Shown here piece after piece: positions 1 to 10,752 of a DNA stretch of 64,000 nucleotides. The notes beneath the pieces are model-generated. The model did not search any database. It was given only the letters and a program-made list of their open reading frames with translations, and was not told the DNA's origin. Each line of letters begins with the position of its first letter. The first letter of the stretch is position 1. The stretch comes from Oopsacas minuta (lineage: Eukaryota > Porifera > Hexactinellida > Lyssacinosida > Leucopsacidae), in NCBI GenBank assembly GCA_024704765.1, contig JAKMXF010000133.1, positions 62,001 to 126,000 on the forward strand, given 5' to 3'. A program made the translations under genes and the position numbers.

Positions 1-1269
1 AAAGGGGATCAAAATGATAAAGGAGTACTATAACCCTCAAACAGGAGGAGTGTCAGTTATAAGAGACTATCAACACACGGAATTGTCCAAGCAGGAGGCT
101 GTTAACCTTATGGGGACCATGGATATTGGTGAGTAATTGATATCATAGGGGAGGGACGATTAACTAAGGGTGTTCCTAGGTCTATAAGACCGATTGGATT
201 GGAAATTGGTACATGGGTTATATATCACGTGTAGATACACACCTAAGGTCTAGAATACCCAAACAACAACAACAACAATTTGCTTATTCTTAGATTCAAT
301 CTCAAAAGACACAAACACCATTTCAGTAAGAAGAACAGATGGCAACGAAGTTCTTTTCAATCTTAACTACAAAGCAGATACCAAATTCTTTACTGAAATA
401 TTGGCTGCTATGGATACGATAGAAAGAATGCGGAACAGGAGAGAAACAGCTGATAACATACCTGATTTAATCGCTATAACTTTCACAGGTCTGAAAGATC
501 TGAGATTAAAATACGGAGATAGTTCACCACAGGTAAATTCCTTATATCTCCATAGCAACAAGATTGGAATGTTTGCATATAGGTGTCAGCTGCTATACAA
601 TTATACTCATCACTTCTCCCGAAGCTCACCGATCAGATTGTGTCGTTATATAGTGGTCAAGTGGCGGTGTTTGGGCTAACACTAATCTGGACTAATCCAA
701 CAGGTGTGACTATATCCCAATCAGTTAATGAGGTCTATAATATAGCTAGAGAACACCTAGAGGACAAGGAATTGGACCACTTCCAGGTATGTACCAAGAA
801 CTAATGATGTTATTAGTTCCAGTTTATAGCTAAAATGTCTCTGTCGTATTAACTAGAATATACAGCTTATTGATTAATTATATTTTAACACCTTTTCACA
901 CAGCTAAACTTCCCAGAAGTAATCCTAAACGACGAATCTAAATCAAGCTCTGATAAACTAGACTCCCTCTGCTCCCTGGCAACCGAAATCAACCCAAGAA
1001 TGCAGCTTATGAGAGTCACATGCCCGCACAGGATCAGACGTGACACATTCCTACAAGCAAACAACAATACAAACAACACAATAAATGAGAATTCCTTAGC
1101 AACCGAGAAAAGCGAGGAATTCCCATACATGTTCAACATAATTTTATTAGTGGCGTTAATTTTCATAATAACACTATTCGCGATCAGCTGGTCGATGTGG
1201 CATATGGATCCAGGTGTTGATTCAATTATCTACAGGACAACTGAACCTGTTAAACTCAAGCTAGATTAA
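1..1269 (+). CDS. ATP6AP2: ATP6AP2 (renin receptor / V-ATPase accessory protein 2), 3' part
   Basis: V-ATPase accessory subunit, also known as the (pro)renin receptor; the 5' end lies outside the window. Exons are <1-128, 294-532, 583-786 and 904-1269, and all junctions are GT-AG with matching phase. The last exon encodes a luminal stretch, a hydrophobic segment (FNIILLVALIFIITLFAIS) and the short tail MWHMDPGVDSIIYR. That tail closely follows the family signature (MWxMDPGxDSIIYRxT) and identifies the gene. In this family the soluble ectodomain sits in the ER/lysosome lumen, and the tail helps V-ATPase assembly. About 267 C-terminal residues are visible. The next gene runs on the opposite strand toward it (tail to tail). 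Confidence 0.9.
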
Positions 1270-1504
1270 TATCTAAACCGGAACTAAGGATATGTAGTAT
1301 TGGAACTATTGATTATGTGTATTAGTTAACCATGGATGTAATAATCCTATAGTATGTGTTGTGAATTATTAAGTGGCAGTTATGTGGCAGAGTGGCAGTC
1401 GAATGTTGACTATATCCTAGGTGTTCCAGAGGGTGGCCAAGTCACATACGTGACGCAAAAGGTGTTAATTCCATAATATAATAACAATAAACAAACAAAC
1501 ATAC

Positions 1505-2283
1505 CTCAGAATCAATATCCAATATACAAATCTTCCCTGATTTCCTTACAAGTTCTACTGATTTAATACTAAAAAAACGAATAAAAATAGGTGTGAATAA
1601 CCGGAACTAATTACATACCTAGTTCCATATAGGTTACCAGCGTATTCTGTATATTCAATAAACAAATTTGACTTTATTTCTGATTGGAACTGTTCTTTAG
1701 AAATGAAATGATAATCTAGTGATTAATTTATAAAAGGTGTCAAGTGGCTCTGTCACTAAGTGGTTACATAAATACATACACCAGGGGAGAGATGTACCCC
1801 TCGGGGTATTAAGTGTGATATGGAAGTGTTACTTACGCTTTCCATCTATTTCTTTGTCCCTCTTCTGTCGTGTAGTATCTAATAGAGTATAGTCTCTAAT
1901 TACATTAATAGTTATATTTGACAAAATTGGTCCCCTATATGAACGGTTCCCCAAGGGGGGTACATGAACCCTTTGGTGGTCCACATAATGTGCCAATTGT
2001 TATAGAGGTCCACATGTGAAACAGGTTGGGAACCGCTCCCAATATGATTATTAGATAATTAACGATCGATGGTGGGTGTAAGCTATTTGGAAGTTTTGTG
2101 TATCCATGGTAACATATCTAATATTCACTATTGTTGTCAAAACAGAGTAACACCTATAAAGTAAACAAATAACTCACGTGACACAGAGAATTCAAATTGA
2201 CCTGGGTACTCCTTCAGGAGTCTCTGTAAGAGAGTACTCTTACCGACCCCCGAGGGTCCAGATATGACCAAAGGTTGAGCCAT
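1505..2283 (-). pseudogene. GUK1: guanylate kinase, N-terminal half only (GUK1-like, truncated)
   Basis: Four phased exons: 2178-2283, 1837-1878, 1619-1715 and 1505-1568. They encode a P-loop start ([16 protein letters not shown]), the GMP-binding part (FSVSHTTR, then FIEYTEYAGNLYGTS) and the strand KICILDIDSE. These match cytosolic guanylate kinase (GMP + ATP to GDP + ADP) to about residue 103. The last exon ends in a good donor (gag|gtatgt), but I find no exon for the C-terminal half (the RPPS region and lid end) before the ATP6AP2 stop at 1269. The only nearby candidate acceptor, close to 1418, gives about 15 residues and then a stop. It is either a broken gene or a gene whose 3' exons lie elsewhere. 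The N-terminal half is intact, so decay would be recent. Confidence 0.7.
1940..2038. mobile_element. remnant of a hAT-like element (GGTTGGGAACCGCT end)
   Basis: This sequence in GUK1 intron 1 contains repeated 'ggtccac' words and ends in aggttgggaaccgctccc. Related ends occur at about 22148 (cagtggttcccaacct), 15940 (gggtttggaaccgcc) and 59740 (aggttgggagcactg). CAGTGGTTCYCAACCT-type ends are typical of hAT-derived short elements. No transposase ORF is seen, and the boundaries are approximate. Confidence 0.4.
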
Positions 2284-2615
2284 AAAAACAATAAATGGTT
2301 GCTAGGATACAGAAGAAATATGTATACTTTGTGTTAATTCTAAGTTAGTGACAGTTCCATAATCCATGGGTAAGTCTATGTACATATTTTGAAGAATACC
2401 ATAGTTATCAAGTTCTTGCTATTATATAGTTCCAATTGTATACTATTTATAGATTCAGTTCCAGATTACTCTCAGCAGAATACTGTCCTTAACAACCATT
2501 GGAATGTGTATAAGAATTTATTTAAGGTGTTAAGATTAATCATATAAATGTATTCTAAACCAACAAATAATCTTTTACAGCATAGTAACAGAATCTCATA
2601 CAAATATGCAACTAA

Positions 2616-3573
2616 TTAGTGACAACACCCTTGATTAGTGTTAGTCTTAACTTGACTGGTCTGATCCTCATGGCTATGGTTCCGTATTAGAAATTTTGAG
2701 AATTCGAACATTGCTTGATCTATTGTGTCCTTATTCTTAATCGACACCTCAAAGAAGTACCTAATGTCCTCCTGTTCATTAGCGTAGCTTTGTGCTCTGT
2801 GCTTCTCCACCTCTCTGCCCTCCTCTAGGTCCGATTTGGTACCTATACAAGTGTTAGTTCCATATTATATGTGTATTTATGTCATTTATTGGTTAAGTTG
2901 ATCTCAGATGGCAATTTGACAAAATCTTGTCACACATGGCTAAAAGTGGTAAAACCTGAACGACAAGTGGACCTCCTGGGGCGTGACCATATCCCATGAG
3001 AGTTTGAGAAACCTGATACAAACAAACAAACAAACAACAAAAAGTTATCAAACATTCAGCCTTGTTAATTTAATTATACTGGGGTACATACAATAGGAAC
3101 TAATTGCCCCCATGGGTACCCAGCTGTCCTCTATAGATACATAACTAACCTAGTAACATGACAGGGGTGTGTAACCTGGTGTTCTCATGCACTCTACTCA
3201 TCCACACGTTGAGGAGATCAAAGCTTTTATTATCAATAATAGAATATGTTAAACAGACACCATCTGCTCCTCTATAATAATTAGCTGTTATACTATCATA
3301 TGTCTCTGTGCCAGCTGTGTCCCAGATCTCTAGGGTAACCTCCTGTCCATTTATATCAAGAGTTTTATCCATACAGTCTAGTAAACCGATGGAATGTGTC
3401 TCTATCTCAGAGGTGTTATAGTCTGTTTCAGAGTCTTTGGAGCAGTAATTCCTGACAAGAGAGGACTTACCCGTGTGTATGTTCCCAATCATGAGGAGCT
3501 TAAGGGTACAGGGGGGAGCTGGATTGGTCGTTGGTCTGTTCTTACTTGATTTCCTTCCCTCACGACCTGCCAT
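2616..3573 (-). CDS. Rab-like small GTPase with a changed switch II (DTAGTE)
   Basis: Two exons (3150-3573 and 2616-2842, split G|GT codon) give 216 residues. The P-loop is GNIHTGKSS (about residues 30-38), the guanine-specificity motif is TKSD, and the C terminus is GCCH, a likely double geranylgeranylation site. The body (WDTAG, YYRGADGVCLTYSI) follows Rab proteins, which act as membrane-trafficking switches. The catalytic Gln of WDTAGQE is replaced by Thr (T89). In Ras-family GTPases that position drives hydrolysis, so intrinsic activity is probably low (inference). A roughly 20-residue N-terminal extension precedes the domain. An acceptor-like tag lies just before the ATG. I cannot assign it to a named Rab subfamily. 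Confidence 0.8.
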
Positions 3574-3736
3574 GCTAAATATTAACTAAAATAACTATTA
3601 CACAAACTGGTTGCTATGGAGTATCCCTTTTCATTAGTCAAGTTTATATCAACATCCTCTGTTAATTTACAAATTGTGTCACGTGTAATAAGTGGCACAA
3701 GTGGCAGATCTACATACGTTTAATAACAACACATAA

Positions 3737-6103
3737 TCAGAACCCTAGCGGATGTGTCGCTTTAGGTCCACCCTCTAAAATGACGTCATTTGCTATTTTG
3801 ATTTTATTCTGATCTAGGTCAAGAGTGTCGCTATCTCTGAGCCCTCTCAAATGCCACAATACCCTCTCATGTGCCTCTTGACACCATGAAGTGGTGAGTA
3901 ACACCTGATGCTCCCATGTGGGATTTTGTGTCCGTATAGCGTTAGAAGATCTAGCTATTACAGCAGCCATAGCATAGGTGTCAATGGCAGCTTCTGACAA
4001 TTTTCTGAGCTTGATTTGCTGGTGGATAACATCTTTACCGTGTAGCATTAGTAATCTCTCTACTGCCACTCCGAAGTGGTTCACACATGCCACTAATTGC
4101 TCGACACATTTACCCACCAGGGGATCAGCCATGTAGTCTCGGGAACCAACCAGATTCTTAGCTGACACCTCGTGTATGCCAACTCTGCCACCAATAAAAT
4201 TCAGGAGTGTCCCTGCGTTAGAAAGTGGAGCTTTAAGTGCCTTTTCTAACACCTTTAATCTGTCACCTGCCAGCTGTAACCCTTGTAATGCCACAAATAA
4301 TCTGAGTATCTCATTGGACCCTTCAAATATCCTAAATATCCTCAAATCTCTTAACACCCTCTCTAAACCACATTCCTTCATAAATCCCATCCCTCCGTGG
4401 ATCTGAATAGCCTCATCTGCCACTAACCAGGCAGATTCGGAACCAAACACCTTGCTGATGGCAGCCTCCAGCTGGAAGTCTGTCACACCAGAATCCATCA
4501 CGCCACATATCTGGTATGCCATTGATTCTGTCACAAAGTGTCGCAGTGTCATATTAGCAATCTTCTCTTGTATAACTCCATAGTTGGCCAAATAGTCTCC
4601 AAATTGTTTGCGGTTTCTGGCGTGCTCCACTGACCTTTCTATCAACATCCTCATGGTGCCAGATAGAGCACCTGCCATTCCAAACCTACCGTTGTTAAGG
4701 ATGTTCATTGCTACTTTAAATCCGTCTCCTTCTCCCAGGATTCTGTTCTCAACTGGAACCTAAACAAGAACTATAATAGTTACACTTATGTTACCATCTA
4801 GAACCTCCCTCCGTGGATACCAACCGTGATTATGGAATGCTTTAAACTAGGAATTAGAATATCTTCGCCCAATTATGGGTACAGGGGGACAGTTCAGACC
4901 CCTACAACAGATGTGTAAGAGAATATCCTCCCAATATGTGTATATACATTAGTAACACCTATTGTTCCAATAGTATCACCTTAACATTATCAAAATGTAC
5001 TTCAGCAGTATTACTACACTTTATTCCCATCTTCTTTTCAGGTTGTCCGTGGGTTATACCACCAAATGCCCTCTCTACTATAAACGCTGTAATTTTATCT
5101 TTTACTATGCCACTTGAATCTGTCACAGGTGTCTTTGCGAAAACTGTGAAAATATCCGCCACACCTCCGTTAGATATCCAGATCTTTCCTAAACGGTTAA
5201 ACGATTGAATAGTTGAATGGTTGAATGGTTATATAGTGTTTCCTCCACAAACGGGGAAATTTTCGGGGTCGCTGTCACCTCGTTTAATTGGTCAAGTGAT
5301 AGGGGGACAATCTCACCTCCATTTAGTATATAATTCCTCCCATCTGGTGTCAGTTCCGCTCGTGTCTTAATAGAAAATGCGTCACTTCCAGAACCTGGCT
5401 CCGTCAGACAGTAAGCTGCCATGTGTTCCCCTGTTGCTAATTTGGGTAGATATCTCATTTTCTGTTCCTCACTCCCATATAGGATTATACCTACGTTAGT
5501 GGTTCAGTTAATATGGAACTATGGATACATAACACCTTATAGTTCCAGTTTAACCAATTGGTACTTACCTTTAAGTCCAATTGACTGATGAGCACCTAAC
5601 ACGATACCAAACCCCAAATCATATCTCCCCATAATCTCTGTCATACGACAGTACTGAGTGTTATTGAGACCCAGACCATTGTACCTCTCCGGGATCTGGA
5701 GACCAAACGCCCCCTGTCTCTTGGCCCTCTCCATCATCTCTGGATCCACAAAAGCCTGTTCGTCGTATTTAGGAGAGTCGAATTCTTCTAAAAAGAACTT
5801 GTCAGTTGGGTCCACGTATAATCGCAGAGTTTCTAGCTGATCAGCTGATAAACTATCTGGGTAAGGGAACAGCTGATCCGTGTACAGCTGTCCGTTAAAC
5901 AAACCTAAAAATAGAACATTTATTATACCCGTTATGGTTACCAAAGGTGTGAAAATATCTAAAAAATAGCTACCTGCTACGAATGATCTGTTATCCATAT
6001 CTTGAGGTTTAGCATCAGCTGTTTGAGTACGAATTATTTGTACCATGGGTCTCATAGGGACACGGGATAGCCCTCTCCGCATAAGTGACAATGATTTGAT
6101 CAT
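3737..6103 (-). CDS. ACADVL: very long-chain acyl-CoA dehydrogenase, mitochondrial
   Basis: Five phased exons (5974-6103, 5569-5904, 5317-5490, 4980-5188, 3737-4759) encode 623 residues, close to human VLCAD (655). It catalyses the first step of mitochondrial beta-oxidation of long acyl-CoAs using FAD. The Arg/Ser-rich start looks like a mitochondrial presequence. Family landmarks follow in order: [63 protein letters not shown] and [12 protein letters not shown], where the Glu of FEG is the catalytic base. The C terminus (HPLGF) resembles VLCAD (NPLGF) rather than ACAD9, and the extended C-terminal domain of the membrane-associated subgroup is present. The start at 6103 sits just after an acceptor-like 'tttactag'. 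The first intron ends in the recurrent motif ttctatttttag. The gene diverges from the one starting at 6431, with about 330 bp between them. Confidence 0.92.
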
Positions 6104-6430
6104 ATTGCTAGTAAACAACAAACAAACAAACAAATAATGTTACTATACATTCCTATCATTAGTTTGCGTATCCAAGGCAACGTAGATATGTATTACATGT
6201 TTTAGTAATAAGATAATTATTTCAATGTATTATTTACTAATCCGTAATTGACACCTTTGATGGCAACAATTCAATTGTTTAGAAGTTGTATACATAATAT
6301 ATTAATCACAATAACAACAGTAAACCTACGACACACAGAATAAGTATTATTAATTGTGTCATGATTGTGCCACTATGCCACGTGGATATCAAAATGTATA
6401 AATAGGCAAATATACAGAATAAAGTGATAA

Positions 6431-7537
6431 ATGGATAAGTTAAGAGCTGCTCTTATAGATGTGTCGGGTCTTGCTAAGATCGCTGCCAAAATGCCACAAT
6501 CTAAAAGTGGCATGAATTCACAAGTGGCAGAAAATATTCTGGTATATAACACGCCTAATTTCACACTCTCTTCGCAAAGTGACACACTCAGTTTAGGGGA
6601 GCAAAGTTGCATAAATTCACTACCAAGTTTGATCGTGCCACCAAATGAAACTGGAACTAATGAAGTGGTTAACGCGCCAAGGATAGGATCAATATTAAGC
6701 GAAAAACGAGCCAACCAAATTGCAGAGTTTCTAAACGAAGCTGTTGCCTTGATACGAGATGGTATGAAAGGAATGTTGACAAATTCTCTAGGAAATGGCG
6801 CCAAAGAAGAAGGGGATTCGTTAAGGCGGGAAATAGAAACCAACAACCAATCAATTCGCGAGATACATGAACTGCATAATCGTATTATTCAAGAGAGACA
6901 AGATTTACTGGGAAAAGTGGCAGAGACAGAGAGTGAAGTGGTTCAAAAAGTGGCAGAATATGGCGCACTTTTGAATAAAGTGGAAATTCTAGAGATGGAG
7001 TTGAAGGCAACCAATCAATCTTTGAGGAATATGGCACACAATAATGTTGTCATAAAAGTGGAAGTAGAAAAGTTCAAGAAAATATCACAAATTTTACAAA
7101 ACGATCTGACTGAAAGTGGAAATGTGGAAACGAATTTGAGGCGTGAAATTATGGAACTTAAACAGAAACTAACCGAAAAAGATATCGAAAGTTTGGATTG
7201 GCAAAGTAAACTCCTACAATTACAAGAAAAAGTAAATTTCCCTGAAACAACAGGACAACAAATCGAACCAACAAAACAAATAGAAAATAGTAAACAAACA
7301 TATTTCGTCAGTCTTCTCAAAACTCAAGAAATTCTTGAAAAAGTGTCACAATTGAGAGACAAGGCGACACACGAGGATTTCAATTCACACCTCAAAGTGG
7401 CAGAGATATCAATCAACGATTTGGTCCGAGAACATGAAATATGCAAGGACACAATGTTCTTAATTAGGCGTGACATGCTACAGGACACTTCTCGTGACAT
7501 CTTAAATGTGACGCAAAGTGGAACTATAAATAAATAG
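6431..7537 (+). CDS. orphan coiled-coil protein, 368 aa
   Basis: Single-exon ORF of 368 residues that I do not recognise. The first 100 residues are Ser/Asn-rich and low in structure. From about residue 130 to 350 there is long heptad-like sequence rich in Glu, Lys, Leu and Asn (for example ELHNRIIQERQDLLGKVAETE), with no signal peptide or membrane segment. The coding sequence is full of the window's recurrent word AAAGTGGCA, read in one frame as K-V-A-E. The ORF is long and uninterrupted and lies between well-identified genes, which favours a real gene. TSEN34 starts 86 bp downstream on the same strand. Confidence 0.65.
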   Translation: MDKLRAALIDVSGLAKIAAKMPQSKSGMNSQVAENILVYNTPNFTLSSQSDTLSLGEQSCINSLPSLIVPPNETGTNEVVNAPRIGSILSEKRANQIAEFLNEAVALIRDGMKGMLTNSLGNGAKEEGDSLRREIETNNQSIREIHELHNRIIQERQDLLGKVAETESEVVQKVAEYGALLNKVEILEMELKATNQSLRNMAHNNVVIKVEVEKFKKISQILQNDLTESGNVETNLRREIMELKQKLTEKDIESLDWQSKLLQLQEKVNFPETTGQQIEPTKQIENSKQTYFVSLLKTQEILEKVSQLRDKATHEDFNSHLKVAEISINDLVREHEICKDTMFLIRRDMLQDTSRDILNVTQSGTINK

Positions 7538-7623
7538 GTGTTAAAATGTGCATATATAAACCCAGGAATATTGTAAGTAGTTATTAGAAGTTATTAAATG
7601 TAGATTTTGATAAAAATAGATTT

Positions 7624-8248
7624 ATGGCTGAAAAAGTGGCAGAGAAAGGTGCGAAACTTCAATTAACAAGGATGCCATTTGGGATTGTGACATTCAATAA
7701 GGACACAATTATGACACTTCGTACTGAGTACCATATTACAGGTAGCATGGCAGGCTGCCACCCAATCATGCCACATCAAAGCAGACACCGAGGCGTGCCA
7801 CTTTTGCTAATGAATGAAGAAGTGACACTCTTAAGAGAACTAGAAGTTGTCGAGTTTAGTGGCGGATGGGATTACCCAGAAAATGAAAGAGACAAACTGT
7901 GCTACCAAGTTAGTGTAATATGGAACTAATAAACAAGTAAACAAACAAACAAATAATTTTTGTTTACAGATATACAAATCTCTATGGAAAGAGGGCTACT
8001 ACATCACAGAGGGGTCAAAATTCGGAGGAGACTACCTGGCCTACCCAGATGATCCAATAAGAGTACATTCCACACATGTAGTGGTTGTCAAGGAAGGGTG
8101 TGAACTATTTACACCCAGGGATCTGATTGGTGGAGGGCGAGTGGCGAATAAGACAAACAAGAACCTGTTATATGCCACCTTGGATGAGAATGGTATACCA
8201 AATTATATTAGTGTAGAATGGAGTGGATTAGTTGGCTCAGAAAAGTAA
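7624..8248 (+). CDS. TSEN34: tRNA-splicing endonuclease subunit Sen34
   Basis: Two exons (7624-7908 and 7970-8248) encode 187 residues. Sen34 is a catalytic subunit of the heterotetrameric TSEN complex, which cuts the 3' splice site of intron-containing pre-tRNAs. The C-terminal endonuclease fold is clear: KFGGDYLAYPDDPIRVHSTHVVV carries the catalytic Tyr (Y120) and His (H128), and KTNKNLLYAT carries the catalytic Lys (K159). All three triad residues are present. The protein is much shorter than human TSEN34 (310 aa). The N-terminal domain joins the nuclease domain almost directly, without the long linker of vertebrates. Confidence 0.88.
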
Positions 8249-8946
8249 TTGTGACATGCGACACATGAAAATTGACTACACAACCACAGCCAGAAGTGGC
8301 ACAAGTGGACAAATTACTATTATTTATTATTAGGTTCCAATTGGAACCACGAAAGAAATTATGTAAAAATATTTGTTGTCTTTATGAATTTTTATTCATA
8401 CTGAATCAAACAAAAATTGTATTAATTCATTTTTGATAATATTTTTCGTCAAACTATTGTGGTTGTGTTTAAATAAGGTTACTACGAGACATTCCTAATA
8501 GCATTTATTGTATCTATGGAGCAATAGAGTCACACATAGGGACAACAGGGGACCCGTACACCCTGTCCGGAGATCCAACAGCAGAATTATTCTCATTGAA
8601 GGGAACGAAAAATTAGCACCCTTCATGTCTGGTTATAGGTGTTAACTTAGGGTACAGTGTACATATGAGAGGACACATGACACCTCTAGGGCGCCGTCAC
8701 CCATCAGACAATCCCCATGAATAGAAACCAAATCCTCTTGAGTAATTAAATCAAAGTTAACTCACCAAAAGGTGTGAAACAGCTGTCTCTATAATATACA
8801 TTATATATCACAAGACTAATCAGATTACAGCTATATACCAGCTGTAATCTGATTGGCTCCTGACACATTATGCATAAACAAAAACTATAAAAGGAAATGC
8901 GAAATTATTTTATTATTTTATTTTTTATATTTTATTATCCCAAATT
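8249..8946. other. intergenic region with no recognised gene
   Basis: About 700 bp between TSEN34 and the FSIP2-like gene. Near 8540-8620 it holds ggacaaca/ggaccc/tccgg words that resemble decayed short transposable elements. At 8818-8854 there is a perfect 15-bp inverted repeat (listed separately). No coding signal was seen. Confidence 0.5.
8818..8854. repeat. perfect 15-bp inverted repeat, 7-nt loop
   Basis: Arms aatcagattacagct (8818-8832) and agctgtaatctgatt (8840-8854) are exact reverse complements around a 7-nt loop. The structure ends with ATTGG, an inverted CCAAT box, about 90 bp upstream of the FSIP2-like start codon. It could be a promoter element or the ends of a very small transposon. 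Confidence 0.7.
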
Positions 8947-10659
8947 ATGGATCAGCCCTTGGACCAAAATAAAACGATCCCGTCCCTCCCGAAGATATAT
9001 CAACCGACACAAGAGCTCGTCACCACACACCTGGGGGAACCATATTATGCACGACATGACTACCATGTTTTTGAGACCACACGACCCAAAAACATCCCTC
9101 TTAACTTTGAGTATAACAGTCTTCATGACCCGAATCTCCGCTACTATTTCAACAGGCCGCACATGCTCGACCGTCTCCAGAAACTGGAACTAATCAATGA
9201 GAACCGTAACGTCATTTGCAGCATGAAGTTTCATCACATATTCCGCGATGCTATGGAGTACGAAGCCAGGAAATTGAGAGATAAACAATACGATGAAGAG
9301 AGACGTAACGGAAAGGAGGCAGCTCCGAAAAATCCAAGTAAAATTGACGAAAGGATAAATAAGGTAGATAATCGGGTCAAACCGAGGTGTTAATAACTGG
9401 AACTAATGAAGGAATTGATATACAGATATATTAGGTGAAGCAGTTCAAACAGAAGCAGGAGAAAGCACAGCAGTATTTACGGAATAAAATACAGAAACAG
9501 AGTGAGTACGATCAAAAAGAGGTTGACAGAAGGAGACAGGAGGCAGCTAAGGAGAAGCAGCGCCGTGAGATAGAGAGAGAGGCTGAAAGAGAGAGGAAAC
9601 TAACTCTCATGATAGAGAGAGAGCAACAGCTATTAGTAGGGAGAAGGAAGATGGTAAGTAGCAGAGACCATGAGGAACAGAAGAGAGCTACAAGTATAAG
9701 GCAACACAAAGAACAGAGAGTGTTACATCATCATGACGTCATCGCACAGAGGTCTGTTCATTTCAAGGTTTTGGTCCATATTTGTACAATTTCACACATC
9801 GATATAAGCGGGGCTGACTGTATTAAGAAATCTCAAACAATTTTTATAATACACAGAAATAGAAAATATTATCGCTTCCACAATTGCTTGTGGCTCAACC
9901 ACTTTAGATTGCCATATATCGAAAAATGTATGTCAGAGTGCCGTCACTCCGGAAATTTATGTCTCAGGACAATTCGTCCTACAAATAATGCACTGTACTT
10001 GGATAAATAATCATAAAATGTTGTTGTTGTTGTTGTTGAAATAAGGCGTAAATAGGTTCAGGAGATGGGATGAGCATCACGGTAAGATAATGGACGAACA
10101 GGCGAGCAGGAAGAGACAGATCGATGAAGAGAAGCGCAGAAATAGAGCTAAGAGAGAGAAGATCTTCAGAATCCTACAGAACAGACAGGAAGCTACTCAC
10201 CAGAAGTTATTAGAGAAGAATCATGATGAAGTAGAACAGCTGTATATTGAAGCTAATGCGAGAGAGCAGGAATGGATAGAGAAGAGAAGCAGGGCTATAC
10301 ACGAATGGAAAAAGCATCAGGAACATATGTTACATGGTACACCCCCTCATGTACTCACCCCTCCTACCATGGGGTGTCTAAATACCCCCACTGCCCCCAA
10401 CATAGCTAAACAGGTGATTAAATATACATAGAACCATAATTATCTAATACATGTCCTTATATGGTATGTTTAGATGGGAGAACAGGAAGTAGTAGAGTAC
10501 GTGATTAAGCAAGAGAAGCAGAAGAGAGAGAGCATAAAACAGACAGCACTGGCTCACAGACGTGTCACCTGCACCAAGAAAGTACAGGGCACATTCTCGA
10601 CGGTGTTAGCAGAGAGGGCCATCAGATCCGCCATCGATATCTACCAATCAAATGTCTAG
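8947..10659 (+). CDS. FSIP2-like coiled-coil protein (short form)
   Basis: Four phased exons (8947-9363, 9435-9751, 10056-10413, 10474-10659) encode 425 residues. The N-terminal block (about residues 25-110) contains YNSLHDPNLRYYF followed by RPHMLDRLQKLELINENRNV. It matches, from memory, the conserved N terminus of fibrous sheath-interacting protein 2, a sperm-tail/axonemal protein of several thousand residues in mammals. The rest is almost entirely charged coiled coil (EKQRREIEREAERERKLT) with a short conserved-looking C terminus. At 425 aa it is either a short ancestral homologue or a different family sharing that N-terminal module. A flagellar role is inference. Confidence 0.65.
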
Positions 10660-10752
10660 GATTATTATGTACTGATTGTTACTGGAACAATAAACCGCAC
10701 TAATTGTTAACCTAGCAACAGATTTATACAATTGGAATGTTAATATAACTGA

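Noticed and set aside
1378-1423. Candidate last exon for guanylate kinase (DIVNIR then stop)
   Set aside because: Only a weak match to VRNIK and it stops after about 15 residues, so it does not restore the enzyme.
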